DNA of 64,000 nt, from the NCBI RefSeq assembly GCF_009664365.1, contig NZ_CP044310.1, positions 1,251,001 to 1,315,000 of the forward strand, read 5' to 3'. Below are positions 55,290-62,847 of this stretch, in pieces. This stretch comes from Paenibacillus xylanilyticus. Lineage in GTDB: Bacteria > Bacillota > Bacilli > Paenibacillales > Paenibacillaceae. The notes beneath the pieces are model-generated. The model was not told where the DNA came from. It saw only the letters and a program-made list of their open reading frames with translations, and did not search any database. Both the position numbers and the translations under genes were made by a program. The first letter of the stretch is position 1. Each line of letters begins with the position of its first letter.

Positions 55290-55753
55290 AATTCATGCCA
55301 ACTCCTTCAATTCGTATAAGCGTATTAAATAGATACTAAGAAACACTCCATGCCCTATGATCTGCTGGTGCCCCGTTCCGGCTACGGATCGTTCTTCCAA
55401 TCGCCGTTATCCCCAGATTTCCTTGATCCCTTATGAAAGGGAGAAATCCGGTGATAAATGCGAACGCTATCGCTTTTTCAGAATCGATTCCGTCTCCTCC
55501 ACTACTATCGCACTTCTAGGGGGCAAATCATGTTCACATTAACATTCAAGTACCTTCTTAATATGATGAATGCCGCTCATACGAGGGATCTGTAATTATC
55601 TGTACTATAACGTATATATACCATTAGGTAAAGGGAAATGAAACAATTATGCCAAAAGGTATAGAAAATAGGCGTGAGGGTTTTATTTTATCGTCAAAAT
55701 GACCCAAAATGAAGGTTTACTCTAATCTCCAATAAGTGGTATCCTCAAATAGA
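55290..55753. other. A/T-rich non-coding stretch upstream of the XRE gene
   Basis: No reading frame here has both a start and a ribosome site. AATTCGTAT at 55309-55317 is the reverse of the repeats at 55754 and probably belongs to the XRE promoter. The rest gives no recognisable feature. Confidence 0.3.
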
Positions 55754-55792
55754 AATACGAACAAAATACGAACACAACATTAAATTCGAACG
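55754..55792. repeat. Three AATACGAACA-type repeats, candidate operators
   Basis: AATACGAACA at 55754-55763 and 55765-55774, then AATTCGAACG at 55783-55792. They lie upstream of the remnant and ArpU gene, and the same core faces the XRE gene start, so they may be its binding sites. Confidence 0.45.
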
Positions 55793-55905
55793 ATTTATAT
55801 GTACTGGAAACTGGAACACTCAAGGTATGGAGCCCTGCGGAAGTGATTCCAAAAGGCAACGCAAAAGAGCTGGACAATGGCCGTTATTCTCTAATCAGAC
55901 TGTAA
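55792..55905 (+). pseudogene. Possible 3' remnant of a lost gene
   Basis: A 37-codon reading DLYVLETGTLKVWSPAEV...SLIRL ends in TAA at 55905. The frame has no usable start after the TAG near 55748, yet its composition is protein-like. It may be the tail of a gene deleted on the left. I cannot name the parent family. Confidence 0.3.
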
Positions 55906-55973
55906 CACACTCATAAAAGAAGTGAAGCTTAGCGTGTTTCATTTTAAATTAACCCTTAAGGAGGAGAATGAAT

Positions 55974-56456
55974 ATGGAATTATTTCTGCCTGAACTGGAT
56001 CGACGCAAAACGCAAACGGCTGTGGAAGCCGCGCTGGAGAAATACCGGATTTATAAAACGATTGCCTTTGAAGAACGTGAGGTCATGGTCACGGCGAGTT
56101 ACACGGAGCGTTTCCACGGGCCTACCAATGTCACAGGGGATTCAACTGCCAGAACGGCCATCTACAATGTGGATGTACAGCGTGCACGTCAGGCGTATTG
56201 CGATACAATTGATTACATCGTGTCCCGTCTGAGTGAGAAGGAGCGGGTACTGGTATGTGAACGGTACCTGAAGGATGATGACGTGTTTGATTACAAGGTG
56301 TACAACCATGTATTCGATCCGCCTGTGAGCAAGGATACGTATACCAAAATCAGAACTCGTGCCTTCTATAAAATGGCCCTTGCCTTATCCGATCGGGGAC
56401 TGATCAATGTGGAGCCGCTCTCCATATCCCGCAAGAGCCGCCAAAAGCTTGGTTGA
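55974..56456 (+). CDS. ArpU-family phage transcriptional regulator
   Basis: A 160-residue protein of the ArpU (autolysin regulatory) type found in Firmicute prophages near late-gene switches. Recognisable parts are the N-terminal ELDRRKTQTAVEAALEKYRI, the middle IDYIVSRLSEKERVLVCERY and the C-terminal sigma-region-4-like KDTYTKIRTRAFYKMALALS. The start at 55974 has AAGGAGG 9 nt upstream; the ATG at 55968 is too close. No structural phage genes accompany it, so it is a remnant or domesticated copy. Confidence 0.82.
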   Translation: MELFLPELDRRKTQTAVEAALEKYRIYKTIAFEEREVMVTASYTERFHGPTNVTGDSTARTAIYNVDVQRARQAYCDTIDYIVSRLSEKERVLVCERYLKDDDVFDYKVYNHVFDPPVSKDTYTKIRTRAFYKMALALSDRGLINVEPLSISRKSRQKLG

Positions 56457-56548
56457 AAGGATTGGAAGTTCGTCCTTTAAACTCCTGAAATGATTGTATA
56501 CAATAATGAAACAACAACACTTCGATGGAATAAAGGAGAGAAATCCGC

Positions 56549-58219
56549 ATGCCGCAAGATTCCGGAATGCAGGAAATGTACACGCTGAAAACCATTGCGG
56601 AGACGCTGAACACATCCAATGATCTGAGCCCGATGCTGGATACGGTAGTAGGCAAGCTGCTGGAGCTGACGGGACTTACGACAGGCTGGGTGTTTCTCAT
56701 TCGTGAGGGCGGAGAATATTCATGTGTATCGGACTACAACCTGCCGCCAGCTCTGCTTCATCAAGACAAGGAGCCCATGCGCTGTGGAACATGCTGGTGT
56801 GTAAACCGTTTCCGGGATGGCAGACTCGATAATGCCGTCAACATTATTAACTGCAAACGGCTTGAGGATGCCACGGAGCATCAGTGGGGAGACACGCGTG
56901 ACATCACCCATCATGCAACGGTTCCGCTGCGATCGGGTGAGAAAATGATAGGATTGCTCAACGTTGCCGCACCAGGCAAAGAGCATTTTAGTGAAGGGGA
57001 GCTGGCGCTTCTGCAGGCCGTAGCCTATCAAATCGGAAGTGCCATGGAGCGCATGAGATTATATCGCGGCGAGCAGAGAAGAGCGGATCAGTATGCCAGG
57101 CTGGGGGAGTTCAGCAGAGCGCTGGGGCTGGAACTGAACGAGTGCAGCAATGCTGACGATATGGCCAGAACGGTGGTCAAGCTGCTTGGACAGCATTACG
57201 AATGGCCTTTTGTCGCTCTGATAGCTCAAAAAAATGGAGCTCTAAGTATACAAAAGGCGCATGCCAGTACCTTGGAAGACTCATTGCTAGTGAACGAGAT
57301 ACCTCCGGAGACGGATCGCCTACTACAACGTGTGATTCAATCGCATCGCGCCGACATATTATCAGCAGCCGAGATGGTAGAATTGTCTCAGGTTTGCGGC
57401 ACAATGCCTCCTGATTCTGTTATGTCTTCAGGTTTGGCTGCGGCCATACCACTCAGCCCTCCCGGGGAAACAGCCGTGCTGGTCGCCCAGCTCGGTTCGG
57501 AAGTGGATTCTCTTCTATCAGACCGTGAGGTGATAGATGCGCTGGCAGAACATATTACAGCCTCTTGGGAAAGTCTGAGACTCGTCGAGAAGCGCCGTGA
57601 ATTAACCCGCCTGGAGGAGCGAAACCGACTGGCTCGGGATCTGCATGATTCAGTAAATCAAATCTTGTTCTCGCTTTCGTTGACCGCCAAGGGAGCAGAG
57701 AGCATGTTGTCCGGTACAGCAGAGCTGCATCCGGCAGCTGAAGCGATGAGAGATATCCGTTCGTTATCCCAAGAAGCTCTGAAGGAAATGCGAGCGCTGA
57801 TCATGCAGCTTCGTCCCGCCGGACTCGAATCCGGTCTGCTAAGTGCACTGCAGGAGTATGGTACGAGTCAGGGGCTGCAGGTCGTCGTCAACCGAACCGG
57901 CATGCGCAGCCTGCCTCGCAATATAGAAGAGGGGTTATGGCGAATTGGACAGGAAGCCCTGAATAATGTACGCAAACATGCGGAAGTTACAGCGGCAGAT
58001 ATTACTCTCCAGCTAGGGGATACCGAAGCCGTGTTCATTATTAAGGATCGGGGAAAAGGTGGAGCCAAAAGAAAGCAGCCCCTGCCTGCCCGTTCACTGG
58101 GTCTGTCCATTATGAAAGAGCGGGCGCAGTCGCTCGGAGGCAAGCTGGAGCTTATAAGTTCATCCCGTACGGGAACATCGGTAACGGTAGTTATTCCACT
58201 CCCGTCCGAATTGGGTTAA
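56549..58219 (+). CDS. GAF-domain sensor histidine kinase (NarL-partner type)
   Basis: The 556-residue cytoplasmic kinase has no membrane helix. A first GAF domain at about 15-165 holds CGTCWC and a later Cys (Cys79, 82, 84, 102), which could bind an iron-sulfur cluster or sense redox. A second GAF-like region lies at about 180-340. The HisKA_3 motif RLARDLHDSVNQILFSLSL has His366 as phosphoacceptor. The HATPase shows EALNNVRKHA, DRGKGG and SLGLSIMKERAQSLGG. GGAGAG precedes the ATG. The cognate regulator follows 19 bp downstream. Confidence 0.92.
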   Translation: MPQDSGMQEMYTLKTIAETLNTSNDLSPMLDTVVGKLLELTGLTTGWVFLIREGGEYSCVSDYNLPPALLHQDKEPMRCGTCWCVNRFRDGRLDNAVNIINCKRLEDATEHQWGDTRDITHHATVPLRSGEKMIGLLNVAAPGKEHFSEGELALLQAVAYQIGSAMERMRLYRGEQRRADQYARLGEFSRALGLELNECSNADDMARTVVKLLGQHYEWPFVALIAQKNGALSIQKAHASTLEDSLLVNEIPPETDRLLQRVIQSHRADILSAAEMVELSQVCGTMPPDSVMSSGLAAAIPLSPPGETAVLVAQLGSEVDSLLSDREVIDALAEHITASWESLRLVEKRRELTRLEERNRLARDLHDSVNQILFSLSLTAKGAESMLSGTAELHPAAEAMRDIRSLSQEALKEMRALIMQLRPAGLESGLLSALQEYGTSQGLQVVVNRTGMRSLPRNIEEGLWRIGQEALNNVRKHAEVTAADITLQLGDTEAVFIIKDRGKGGAKRKQPLPARSLGLSIMKERAQSLGGKLELISSSRTGTSVTVVIPLPSELG

Positions 58220-58238
58220 TGTCAGGGGGAGACACAAC

Positions 58239-58970
58239 ATGCCGATTACAATTTTGCTCGCAGATGATCATGCCATGGTTAGACGGGGACTGCACGTGTT
58301 TTTGTCCACGCAGACAGATATGAAAGTGGTGGGTGAAGCCTCCAATGGTCAGGAGGCGATTGAACAGGCAGAGAAGCTGCAGCCCGATGTGGTGCTCATG
58401 GATCTGCATATGCCTGTGCTGGACGGGATCGAGACCGCCAGACGCCTGCGCACGATTTTGCCTGGAATTCGCGTTATTGTGCTCACGTCGTTTTCGGATC
58501 AGGATCACGTTATTCCTGCCGTGCGGGCTGGGGTCAAAGGGTATCTGATGAAGGATATTGAACCCGAGGATCTTGCCGTGGCGATAAGGAATGTACATGC
58601 AGGACAGGCCCAGCTTCATCCTGCGGCGGCTGGCCAGTTAATGCATGTGATGGCTTCATCTGACATACCGTTAGAAGCGCAGGATACGGTACACACAGAT
58701 TCAGCAGCATACGGGAAAGTTCAGGATTATGAGAAGCTTAAGCAGCCTTTGCGAGTGGAAGAAACTTCACCGAGTCTGGATGCGCTGACCCGCCGCGAGC
58801 AAGAGGTATTGGCCCTTATTGCTCAGGGACTCAGCAACAAGGAGATTGCGGTTCAGCTCGTAATAACAGAGAAAACGGTAAAAACACATGTCAGTCATCT
58901 GCTGGATAAATTGGGATTGGCCGATCGTACGCAAGCAGCCATCCATGCCGTGAAGAACGGCTGGGTCTGA
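58239..58970 (+). CDS. NarL/FixJ-family response regulator
   Basis: The 243-residue regulator has a receiver domain at 1-120 with the acidic pocket ADDH, phosphoacceptor Asp55 (VVLMDLHMP), Thr/Ser in VLTSFS and Lys in LMKD. A ~60-residue variable linker is followed by a LuxR-type HTH at about 180-240 (LTRREQEVLALIAQGLSNKE, KTVKTHVSHLLDKLGL). The long linker is unusual for the group. It is coupled to the GAF kinase by a 19-bp gap and ends at a neat terminator. Its targets are unknown. Confidence 0.95.
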   Translation: MPITILLADDHAMVRRGLHVFLSTQTDMKVVGEASNGQEAIEQAEKLQPDVVLMDLHMPVLDGIETARRLRTILPGIRVIVLTSFSDQDHVIPAVRAGVKGYLMKDIEPEDLAVAIRNVHAGQAQLHPAAAGQLMHVMASSDIPLEAQDTVHTDSAAYGKVQDYEKLKQPLRVEETSPSLDALTRREQEVLALIAQGLSNKEIAVQLVITEKTVKTHVSHLLDKLGLADRTQAAIHAVKNGWV

Positions 58971-59004
58971 TGGATTCAATCCCCTTCTCAGCCTAAAGTC
59001 GTAG

Positions 59005-59032
59005 AAACTCAACCGAAAGGTTGAGTTTTTTT
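59005..59032 (+). terminator. Terminator after two-component operon
   Basis: AAACTCAACC and GGTTGAGTTT form a perfect 10-bp stem around a GAAA loop, followed by TTTT. Confidence 0.9.
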
Positions 59033-59152
59033 GTGCTGCAAGTTAAGTCTATCTGCTGACGATTTGGAAGAAGAAGCAAGGTAAGATAGAGGCAGAAGAG
59101 ATGAAGGTTGAAGATGGAATACAAACCAAAAAGAGGCAGGAGTGTGACATAG

Positions 59153-59728
59153 ATGAAGATCATCGTATTGGCAGGAAGCAACCGAAAGAATGCAACCAGT
59201 ACACGTTTGGGGGAATATGCGGTCGAAGTCATGCGCAACCAGGGTCATGAGGCGAGCCTGTTTGATCTGTATCAGACACCCGTTCCATTCTACGCACCGG
59301 ATGAGAAGCAGGCAGAGGATCACAACCTGGCAGAACTCAACTCGCGCATGCTCGCGGCGGACGCCATTATTTTATCCACGCCAGAGTATCACGGCAGCAT
59401 CAGCGGGGTGCTCAAAAATGCGCTGGATCATCTGAGCCAGGCACACTTTAGCGGCAAACCGGTCTTGTCGATCAGCTCTGCGGGAGGAGCTGTGGGCGTT
59501 AGTTCTCTTTTGCAGCTGCAGGCCATCGTTCGCAATCTGCATGGGATTAATGCACAAGAGTGGATCTCCATTGGGGGTGCGCAGCGCAGGCGGTTTGAAG
59601 CAACCTTTGACGGATATGAGGAATATGAAGGCAGCCAGGACATTGAGGACCGGATTCAGCGAGTGATTGGTTCGTTCCTGAGCCTGGCCCAGACATTAAC
59701 ATCTGCACGGAAATCATCCGAAAGCTGA
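59153..59728 (+). CDS. NADPH-dependent FMN reductase
   Basis: The 191-residue flavodoxin-fold reductase has the FMN phosphate loop GSNRKNATSTRLG at residues 9-21 and the second motif STPEYHGSISGVLKNALD. It reduces FMN, quinones or azo dyes with NAD(P)H. AGGAG lies before the ATG. Two VOC-family genes follow within 20 bp, so the three probably form an operon for handling electrophiles or quinones. Confidence 0.9.
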   Translation: MKIIVLAGSNRKNATSTRLGEYAVEVMRNQGHEASLFDLYQTPVPFYAPDEKQAEDHNLAELNSRMLAADAIILSTPEYHGSISGVLKNALDHLSQAHFSGKPVLSISSAGGAVGVSSLLQLQAIVRNLHGINAQEWISIGGAQRRRFEATFDGYEEYEGSQDIEDRIQRVIGSFLSLAQTLTSARKSSES

Positions 59729-59744
59729 GAAAGAGGTTATGAAC

Positions 59745-60200
59745 ATGATTAAAGGCATATTTGAAACCCATTTGAATGTAACGAATCTGGAGAGATCACA
59801 TCACTTTTATGAACAGATTGTCGGTTTGCCACATGCTTACGGGCAGAAGGATCGCGGTAACTCGTTTTACTGGATTGGTGGAGCGGGGAATGCAATGCTT
59901 GGGCTGTGGGAAAAGGAACCGGAGCAGGTGCAGCGGCAGCATTTTGCCTTTCACGTATCGCTGGAGGACATGAAGCATGCTGTCACCTATCTGGAGGGGA
60001 AAGGGATTAAGACGCACAACTTCCTTGATGATGATATCGGTGAGCTGTATGTATTCGGCTGGATGCCGGCTGTATCGGTATATTTCAAGGACCCGGATGG
60101 TCACTCTCTTGAATTCATATCCATGCTTCCGGATGAAGCGAAGCCGGAGCTGGGTATGGTGCCATGGAGTACATGGGAGAAGATGCACGGACGGGCGTGA
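59745..60200 (+). CDS. VOC-family (glyoxalase/fosfomycin-resistance-like) protein
   Basis: The 151-residue protein has one VOC module. FETHLNVTNLERSHHFYEQI begins it, and metal-ligand positions are His11-like in THLNV, His in QHFAFHVSLED and Glu in DGHSLEFISM. It could be a dioxygenase, a glyoxalase or a thiol transferase. The start at 59745 (MIKGIFETH) is preferred over 59739 because AAGAGG needs that spacing. It sits between the FMN reductase and a frameshifted VOC gene. Confidence 0.85.
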   Translation: MIKGIFETHLNVTNLERSHHFYEQIVGLPHAYGQKDRGNSFYWIGGAGNAMLGLWEKEPEQVQRQHFAFHVSLEDMKHAVTYLEGKGIKTHNFLDDDIGELYVFGWMPAVSVYFKDPDGHSLEFISMLPDEAKPELGMVPWSTWEKMHGRA

Positions 60201-60218
60201 TCGAGAGGAGGCAGTCAG

Positions 60219-60853
60219 ATGCTATTTGAAGAAGTGAAGCTGCACACAGCTCGATTGGCTGAGATTAAACATTTCTATAGGGATACGCTCGGACTGAAGG
60301 TGGCTGCTGACTCCGATACCTCATTCACACTGCAGATCGGCTGCACAAGAATGATATTTGTCCATAGCGAGACGGAACACGGCCCTTCTATCACTTTGCC
60401 TGGATGATTCCGAAGAACCGTTTTCAGGCGGCCAAAGCCTGGGCAGCGGCACGTGTAGAGCTCAGTACGCAGGACGGAGAGGATGAAACCTTTTCAGAGA
60501 ATTGGAATTCCCATTCACTTTATTTCGAGGACCCTGCTGGTAACATTCTGGAGCTGATTGCTCATCACAATACTCATCATAAGAGTGACCGTCCTTTCTC
60601 GGCGGCAGATCTGCTGCAGGTATGCGAGGTGGGGCTTGTATCAGAAGATGTACTGACTACGGTAGGAGAATTGGAGCAAATGGGCTTAAACCGATGGGGA
60701 GCGATAAGTGAAACCTTTGCCCCGGTAGGAGACGTGAGTGGTCTGTTTATTGTGGTGAAAAGGGAACGGATCTGGTTCTTCTCGGAGCAAAAAGCCCAAC
60801 GATTCCCGCTCGAAGTTGTCGTACAAGGTGTCGGCAGACTACAGTTTGGGTAA
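60219..60853 (+). pseudogene. VOC-family gene with a frameshift
   Basis: The first part from ATG 60219 (GAGGAGG upstream) reads MLFEEVKLHTARLAEIKHFY and ends early at 60407. The other frame carries on with FYHFAWMIPKNRF, then YFEDPAGNILELI, the normal continuation of a VOC protein. The shift falls in GGCCCTTCTATC at about 60381-60392; one extra T (CCCTTTC) would restore a ~210-residue protein. The second part has no ribosome site at its ATG (60404), so independent translation is unlikely. It is a real mutation or a sequencing error. Confidence 0.72.
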
Positions 60854-60971
60854 ATGATTGAAACTGGGAAGCGAAACGGGCATATATGCACGATTTGATT
60901 CATTTTATAGAAGTAAACACAATGTAAACATGGTGTAATGAATTTAAATTCGGTGAAGGAGTGATGACGTT

Positions 60972-61922
60972 ATGGATCGACGTTTGTTGGAAGAGGGTCT
61001 GAGGGTCATCGTTTCGAGTCGGGAGCGTACAGGTGACCTGTGGCATGCCCACTATGGAGCAGGCGCGATTGCCGCTTATTTCTGGGTTCGGGAAAATCGT
61101 CTGTCTTCCCTTGCGGCGGGCAGTGTTACTGCTGAGGCGAAAGCTATGCTTCGCAAGCATGGAGTGGATCAGGAGCCACAATCGGCCCGTAGTGAAATAC
61201 TCGAACGGGAAGAAGCCGAGGCGCGGATCACAGAAGCGCTGGATCGTACGATTGGAGAACTTCACTGGGTTGGACACCAGGCAATCTATGGTGCGCTTAC
61301 GCTGAAAGCCATCCGCGAGCTGGATGGCTGGGGCACTGAGCAGGATATCGAACGGATGGTGGAGCTGATCGATTCGTTTGAGAAAACCATACCGGGAAGA
61401 TCGTGGCTGAACACAACGGTTAAGGAAATCCGCAGTCTGCAGATAGATGATACGGATAATTTTCCTCGAATTGACGGACCGGAGCAGCTGTCCCGGTTGA
61501 TTCTGGATGAGCTGGGAGCGTTCCCAGCGATCTATCAGGCCGAGTCCCATCATGATCTGATCGGTCATATGCTGACCTACGGCCATGCACTCAATATCTT
61601 GCATGAGCTGGGTTACCCGGCACTGTTCCACAAAGGAATTCCACCGTTCCTGACGATGATAAAGGCCCTTCGATTGAGCCGGGAAGCGGTACGTGAAGAT
61701 GGACAGTGGACATTGCAATCTCCAGTCGACGTGCTACCGCTGGTTCCTGCCGAACGTTCGACGGCTCTGCCGCACGAGCTGGAATACTGGCTAACCGACC
61801 GTCGATCCCGCGATTGGAACGCAGGCCATGTGTTCAAATTTCCGTTCAGCTTTTATCATCATACTAGAAACGGTCATTCGTTCCCGGAGAGCTGGGAGAA
61901 TTTCCGGTATATTATTGCTTAA
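60972..61922 (+). CDS. His-rich all-helical protein of unknown family
   Basis: The 316-residue soluble protein has AAGGAG upstream. It is helical and rich in His and aromatic residues at conserved-looking positions: WHAHYGAGAIAAYFWVREN, ELHWVGHQAIYGALTLKAIR, ESHHDLIGHMLTYGHALNIL and HELGYPALFHKG. The spacing of HxxHxxH-like clusters suggests a metal centre or an active site inside a helical bundle. There is no signal peptide or Cys cluster. I do not recognise the family. It stands alone with its own terminator. Confidence 0.72.
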   Translation: MDRRLLEEGLRVIVSSRERTGDLWHAHYGAGAIAAYFWVRENRLSSLAAGSVTAEAKAMLRKHGVDQEPQSARSEILEREEAEARITEALDRTIGELHWVGHQAIYGALTLKAIRELDGWGTEQDIERMVELIDSFEKTIPGRSWLNTTVKEIRSLQIDDTDNFPRIDGPEQLSRLILDELGAFPAIYQAESHHDLIGHMLTYGHALNILHELGYPALFHKGIPPFLTMIKALRLSREAVREDGQWTLQSPVDVLPLVPAERSTALPHELEYWLTDRRSRDWNAGHVFKFPFSFYHHTRNGHSFPESWENFRYIIA

Positions 61923-61997
61923 GAATTAAATGTTAAGGCAATCGCTCAGGGCATTTAAGAGTACATGTTATGCGATGGCAAACATATAAATGATGAA

Positions 61998-62029
61998 GAG
62001 CACTGCCTGAAATGGCGGTGCTCTTTTTT
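61998..62029 (+). terminator. Terminator after the His-rich gene
   Basis: GAGCACTGCC pairs with GGCGGTGCTC with one mismatch around TGAAAT, followed by TTTTTT. Confidence 0.85.
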
Positions 62030-62033
62030 GGTT

Positions 62034-62516
62034 TTAACGAGGCTGGAATTCAAGGATAAACAGGATAAGAAAGACACCGGAGAAGAGTAGGAAGGGACGT
62101 TTAATGGAAGGTTTGTGAGCAGCCCAGACACCCCAGGAACTCATAACTGCGATACTTTCCCAGAACACTAATAATGGGATGCCTTCAGGGGTAAACGGAA
62201 AAGAAAGTTCTGGCAGCCGGGAAGTTCCTGAACCCATAAGAACCGTAGTCATATACACGGGGATAAGGGATAAGAGCATATAGAGCAGGGTTTGCAGCCA
62301 AAAGAAATAGATCTTTAGTACACGTAAAAAGATAACTGTAAGCAGATAAAACAGTATAACAACGGACGAAAATGCTGCAGCAGTCCATCCAAGAAGGGGG
62401 ACAGTTAATACGTTCGTTTCCTGGTAGAGAATATACATCGTCATGGTGTACATAACGGGTCCTGCCATATAACAGGGTATGGCTATCCACAAATAGAACC
62501 AATCCGAAGTTTTCAT
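62034..62516 (-). CDS. Hypothetical polytopic membrane protein
   Basis: The 160-residue protein has about five hydrophobic helices (for example WLWIAIPCYMAGPVMYTM-like at 8-28, AAAFSSVVILFYLLTVIFL at about 46-64, FLLFSGVFLILFILEF near the end). No motif or charge pattern identifies it. The start at 62516 (MKTSDWFYLW) has AAAGGA 8 nt upstream; the ATG at 62525 is too close. Confidence 0.7.
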   Translation of the reverse strand: MKTSDWFYLWIAIPCYMAGPVMYTMTMYILYQETNVLTVPLLGWTAAAFSSVVILFYLLTVIFLRVLKIYFFWLQTLLYMLLSLIPVYMTTVLMGSGTSRLPELSFPFTPEGIPLLVFWESIAVMSSWGVWAAHKPSIKRPFLLFSGVFLILFILEFQPR

Positions 62517-62569
62517 GATATCCATCCTTTATACGGTCTTGTTTATATGTACTAAACGTACAATATAAG

Positions 62570-62770
62570 CATAATGTTTGATGATCGTAACAGAGATTAC
62601 CTGGAACCGACTTTTTACCTCCCGGAGGGCGACCACAATCAGACGGAAACCGTACCTTTCACCGTCAGCAGAGCCGGAAAAAGGGTGTAAGATTGTATTA
62701 TCGGATTAGCAGCAAGGGACACAGCCGATAGCACATACGCTAATGTACAGCCGGCCTGGGGGCCGGTTTT
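62570..62770 (+). promoter_or_regulatory. Structured leader ending in a terminator before DUF4127 gene
   Basis: No gene lies in 62526-62847. Stems seen are CCTCC/GGAGG near 62618, GACGG/CCGTC near 62642-62663, and TTAGC/GCTAA (about 62705-62741). The terminator CCGGCC-TGGG-GGCCGG (62750-62765) with TTTTTTG follows. It ends 78 bp before the coding start. The arrangement resembles a riboswitch or attenuator, but I could not match a known class. Confidence 0.5.
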
Positions 62771-62847
62771 TTGATGCGGTGATGGTGAGCTTGCTCTAAT
62801 CGGGTACTTATGTAAGACAGAATTTAATAAACAGGAGGTTACATGAT

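Noticed and set aside
60404..60853. Second half of the VOC gene as an independent gene with ATGA coupling
   Set aside because: Family residues lie before the ATG in that frame and there is no ribosome site, so a frameshift is the simpler reading.
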